Source of the DNA: Macrocystis pyrifera
Lineage: Eukaryota; Sar; Phaeophyceae; Laminariales; Laminariaceae
NCBI GenBank assembly: GCA_031763025.1
Contig: JASSKH010000007.1
Span: 14,532,080-14,596,079, forward strand
Direction of reading: 5' to 3'
DNA: 64,000 nucleotides
Positions 61,243-64,000 of this stretch are shown piece after piece (position 1 is the first letter of the stretch; the number at the start of each line of letters is the position of its first letter). The translations under genes and the position numbers were made by a program. The notes under the pieces are model-generated. The model was not told the DNA's origin. It saw only the letters and a list, made by a program, of their open reading frames with translations, and did no database searches.

Positions 61243-61954
61243 GCCCATGGAGGGAGATTGCTTGAAGGCGAAGAACACACACACAAAACAAAACAGCGGC
61301 TAAGGGAGGTACTAATAGACGCCGCGCAAGGACCGCCGTGTATGCCATGCACCAGAGAGAAAGAAGGGAGGAGGCTGGAGAGCCACTCCCCAAATATACA
61401 TATGGCGTGGCGTGGGGGTGGCATGTGGTAGTATTAATAGTAATGGTTGACCTCGTGGTCGCTGCTGTAGGAAAAAAATAAAACCCCGAAGAAAATCCAA
61501 CGAGGAAGAGAAGCAAGCGAAAAAATACGTCAACATCTTCAACTTACATGCTTGAATATGCATATCCGTTGACTTTCCCAGTCCGACGCAAGTCAACATG
61601 GGAAGGAAAGGCTGAAGTCTTCTGGCGATAAAAAAATGAAAGGCACGAAGCGTGGTTGGGAGGGGGGAACAAGAGCCTTCTATTAATATGTAGCCCCCGG
61701 ATCTGAGTCACGACTGGGAGAGAGCGAGGAAAACAAGCGCGAAGATTCTAAATGGGATGGGAAAACGAACATGAAAGTGCATTATCAATCGCAATATAGT
61801 TGACTTTAAGTATTGTGCATAAACACCAAGCACGACACGATAATGAGACGATAACCTTGGGTGACCTTCTCTTTGTTTTTGTAACCGCCCACTCACAACT
61901 TTGGGGGCAAAGTACTGATACCTGGATTTAATCTCGAATACACTCTGCGGTATA

Positions 61955-62262
61955 AATAGTGCGTGTGTTCTTCGCATTAAATCGTTATTTCTACCCGTCG
62001 ACATCCAGCACAACTATTATTAGTGTCAGGTGTCCGTGTCGATTCTTCACAATCCTAGAGCTAATCAAGCTCTGTGGTCACAAAAAACAGGTCACAACAT
62101 ACATAGAGATACTACATTTTTATAGCTGCAGTAAGCAGAGTAGACAATAGACAATGAAATGACATATTATCGTACTGGATACGACAGGCACGACATACAC
62201 ATTCTATTAATAGCATGCAATACAAGAGAGAAAACGAAAGAAAAAAAATCGAAAGAAGTAGT
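61955..62262 (-). mobile_element. LINE 3'-tail copy, inverted
   Basis: Reverse complement of 35690-35905: TTTCTACCCGTCGACATCCA, the AGCAGAGTAGACAATAGACA stretch and GATACGACAGGCACGACATA align in order. Confidence 0.75.
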
Positions 62263-63039
62263 CCGCCATATCAGATCATAACATCATACGTACGTACGTA
62301 AGTGCCCTGCCGCGGCTAGTAAGCGTGTGTGTCTGTGTGTGTCTCTCTCTGTGTGTGTGGAAGGTAGATACACAATGCTACAACAGCAAGTAGGTCTTTT
62401 TTTCGTGGCCGATCAGTCACTTCGCTTTCTCACTTCTGCGGCCTGCGGGTGCAATTTATTCACCACTGCAAGCATGTATGTAGGCCAGGTCAATTTCGAG
62501 GGCCCAGGATCGGGTGGGATCAAGGTGTCAAGCGCGAGCAGAACAAACAAACAAACAAAAGTGTCGTCAGCTTCTTGTCTCGTGTGATTGATTTGCCAAG
62601 TATGATCTGGGATGACAGAGTGAATGTAGCATAAAGAAAGGCGGACCAGCTCACATGCACACACATGGGTACAGCATGGTCACCCCGACATGTTCAACCA
62701 ACATGAAGGTTGGGTCTCGTGGTAAGACACCCACACGTAAAACTTTACCGATTTCCATTGGGCGGTGAAAGCCTGGTCTGACATTATTCCTAAAATCCAC
62801 GAGATTAGGTGCACATACCATGCGCCAAATGAAGGGGAGGGGTGGATGATGCATGACATTAAGTCAAGACCTCTATTATACTCATGAAACAAACACCTTG
62901 CATTGACCGACCACACGAGCAAAGATAAGGAGCACCAAGCGGTACGTAGATATCTTGACACCTTGAAGAATAAAAGCCGATACAAAATGTGGGGGGGATC
63001 GTGGGCCGAGCTTTCGACAGCGAAGGTCTACTCGGGAGC
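62263..63039. other. Intergenic, no gene recognised
   Basis: Begins with ACGTACGTACGTAAG and a TG/TC-rich stretch (62324-62360). No convincing coding frame before the LINE relic. Confidence 0.45.
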
Positions 63040-64000
63040 ATTTTTGGGGTAGCTACCTGTTGTGAAACTTGTGAAACGGTACATACGACGGAGAAAGCGA
63101 CGCACGGGGCATCCCGATGTGCGAGTAAGATTTTGTGGTAAGCTAGGAACGCCCACAGCCAACGAAACGTTCGACGCAGAATTCGAGAACGAAATCAACG
63201 CGTAGGCAGAGGCGAACGTACTGTAGATGCAGTCGAGTAGAAAGGGGAGACAGTGCTTCAGAAGGTGAAGGCTACAAAGAGAGTTCACAAGGGAAGACGT
63301 AAAGAAGTGCGAAGCTAAACTTGAGAATTGAAAGGCAGCAGGGGCAGACCAAATAGTGAATGAATTTACGAAGTACGTGGGAGAAGGAATGACTTATCAT
63401 GATGGTTATGTTGCATAATTGGATCTGGAAAAACGAGTGCGCACCTAGGAGGTGGAGATAAGGAAAAGTAGTAAAACTTTTGCAAGAAAGGAGATAAGGC
63501 TGACCCGGGGAATTATAGAAGGATATCGCTATTAAGCACAGTAGGCAAACATTTCGTAAGATTTGAACGATAGTATTGGAGCAATGATGGAGAAGGAAGA
63601 CAAAATAAGCGAAGGGCAAGCAGGGTTTCGGCCAAACCGTAGCTGCCTAGGCCTTATGTACACATTCGGTAAGATAATCCAACGTAGGAAAGACGCGGGG
63701 CTAACAACGTACAGTTTCTTTCTAGATGTACAGAAGGCCTACGACACAGCAGTATGAGAAATGGATTGTGGAAAAATCTATGGGACACAGGGATCAGAGG
63801 AAAGATGTGGAGAACGATGAAAAAAATGACGAATGTGCGAGAAGTGCTGTGATGCTGGACGGGGACCTATCGCAGCATGTTGATATTTTACAAGAAGTTC
63901 CACAGGGATGTACGCTATCACGTTATGTCTTCAAGATATGTAAGAATGGCGTGATAGTGGCAGTCGAAGTAGCAAAGCAGGGAGTCACGGTGGGCGAAGA
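63040..64000 (+). mobile_element. Decayed non-LTR retrotransposon (LINE) with reverse transcriptase, runs off the right edge
   Basis: Frames broken by several stops and frameshifts spell out a LINE reverse transcriptase. In order: WKAAGADQIVNEF, KKGDKADPGNY, GQAGFRPNRS, FFLDVQKAYD (palm motif with the first catalytic Asp) and QEVPQGCTLS. The Y/F-x-D-D box would lie beyond the window. Too damaged to be active as read. Confidence 0.85.

Overview
This is nuclear DNA of a eukaryote with long GT-AG introns, intron-rich genes and many transposable elements. The predicted proteins carry Ala, Gly, Glu and Pro homopolymer tracts. This style fits a large-genome stramenopile such as a brown alga. That assignment is inference; nothing in the window fixes the species.

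Four host genes can be assembled exon by exon, as two head-to-head pairs. Pair 1: a minus-strand gene whose first exon (11867-11217) encodes a type II membrane protein with the start of a glycosyltransferase-like domain, and a plus-strand ING-family PHD-finger histone reader (12121-20463, 7 exons). Pair 2: a minus-strand PX-domain membrane protein (38067-26058, 7 exons) and a plus-strand Tousled-like kinase (38828-58953, 16 exons). Splice phases agree at every reconstructed junction. Four one-base slips, all in G or C runs (one each in ING and PX, two in TLK), must be assumed to keep the frames open. They look like homopolymer sequencing errors. ING and TLK are both chromatin proteins: ING reads H3K4 methylation and TLK phosphorylates the Asf1 histone chaperone. 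The PX protein probably binds phosphoinositides at a membrane.

Layout: 1-11.2 kb is repeat-rich with no recognised host exon; 11.2-20.5 kb is the GT/ING pair; 20.5-26.1 kb is intergenic with a 20-bp minisatellite and a LINE end; 26.1-38.1 kb is PX, whose introns hold LINE, SINE and MITE copies; 38.8-59.0 kb is TLK, whose introns hold TIR elements, a copia gag relic, a SINE, MITEs and minisatellites; 59.0-64.0 kb is G-run repeats, LINE tails and, at the right edge, a decayed LINE reverse transcriptase that runs out of the window.

The repeat landscape is the most unusual part. A 105-bp palindromic MITE is present in 16 copies. A 0.75-0.8 kb TIR element with an internal 88-bp palindrome lies in introns of both ING and TLK. 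There is a tRNA-headed SINE, a SINE fragment split by a minisatellite, and an extreme excess of three short words (TACTGCTGTA, TACCTGGTA, TATTAATAG) in non-coding DNA.
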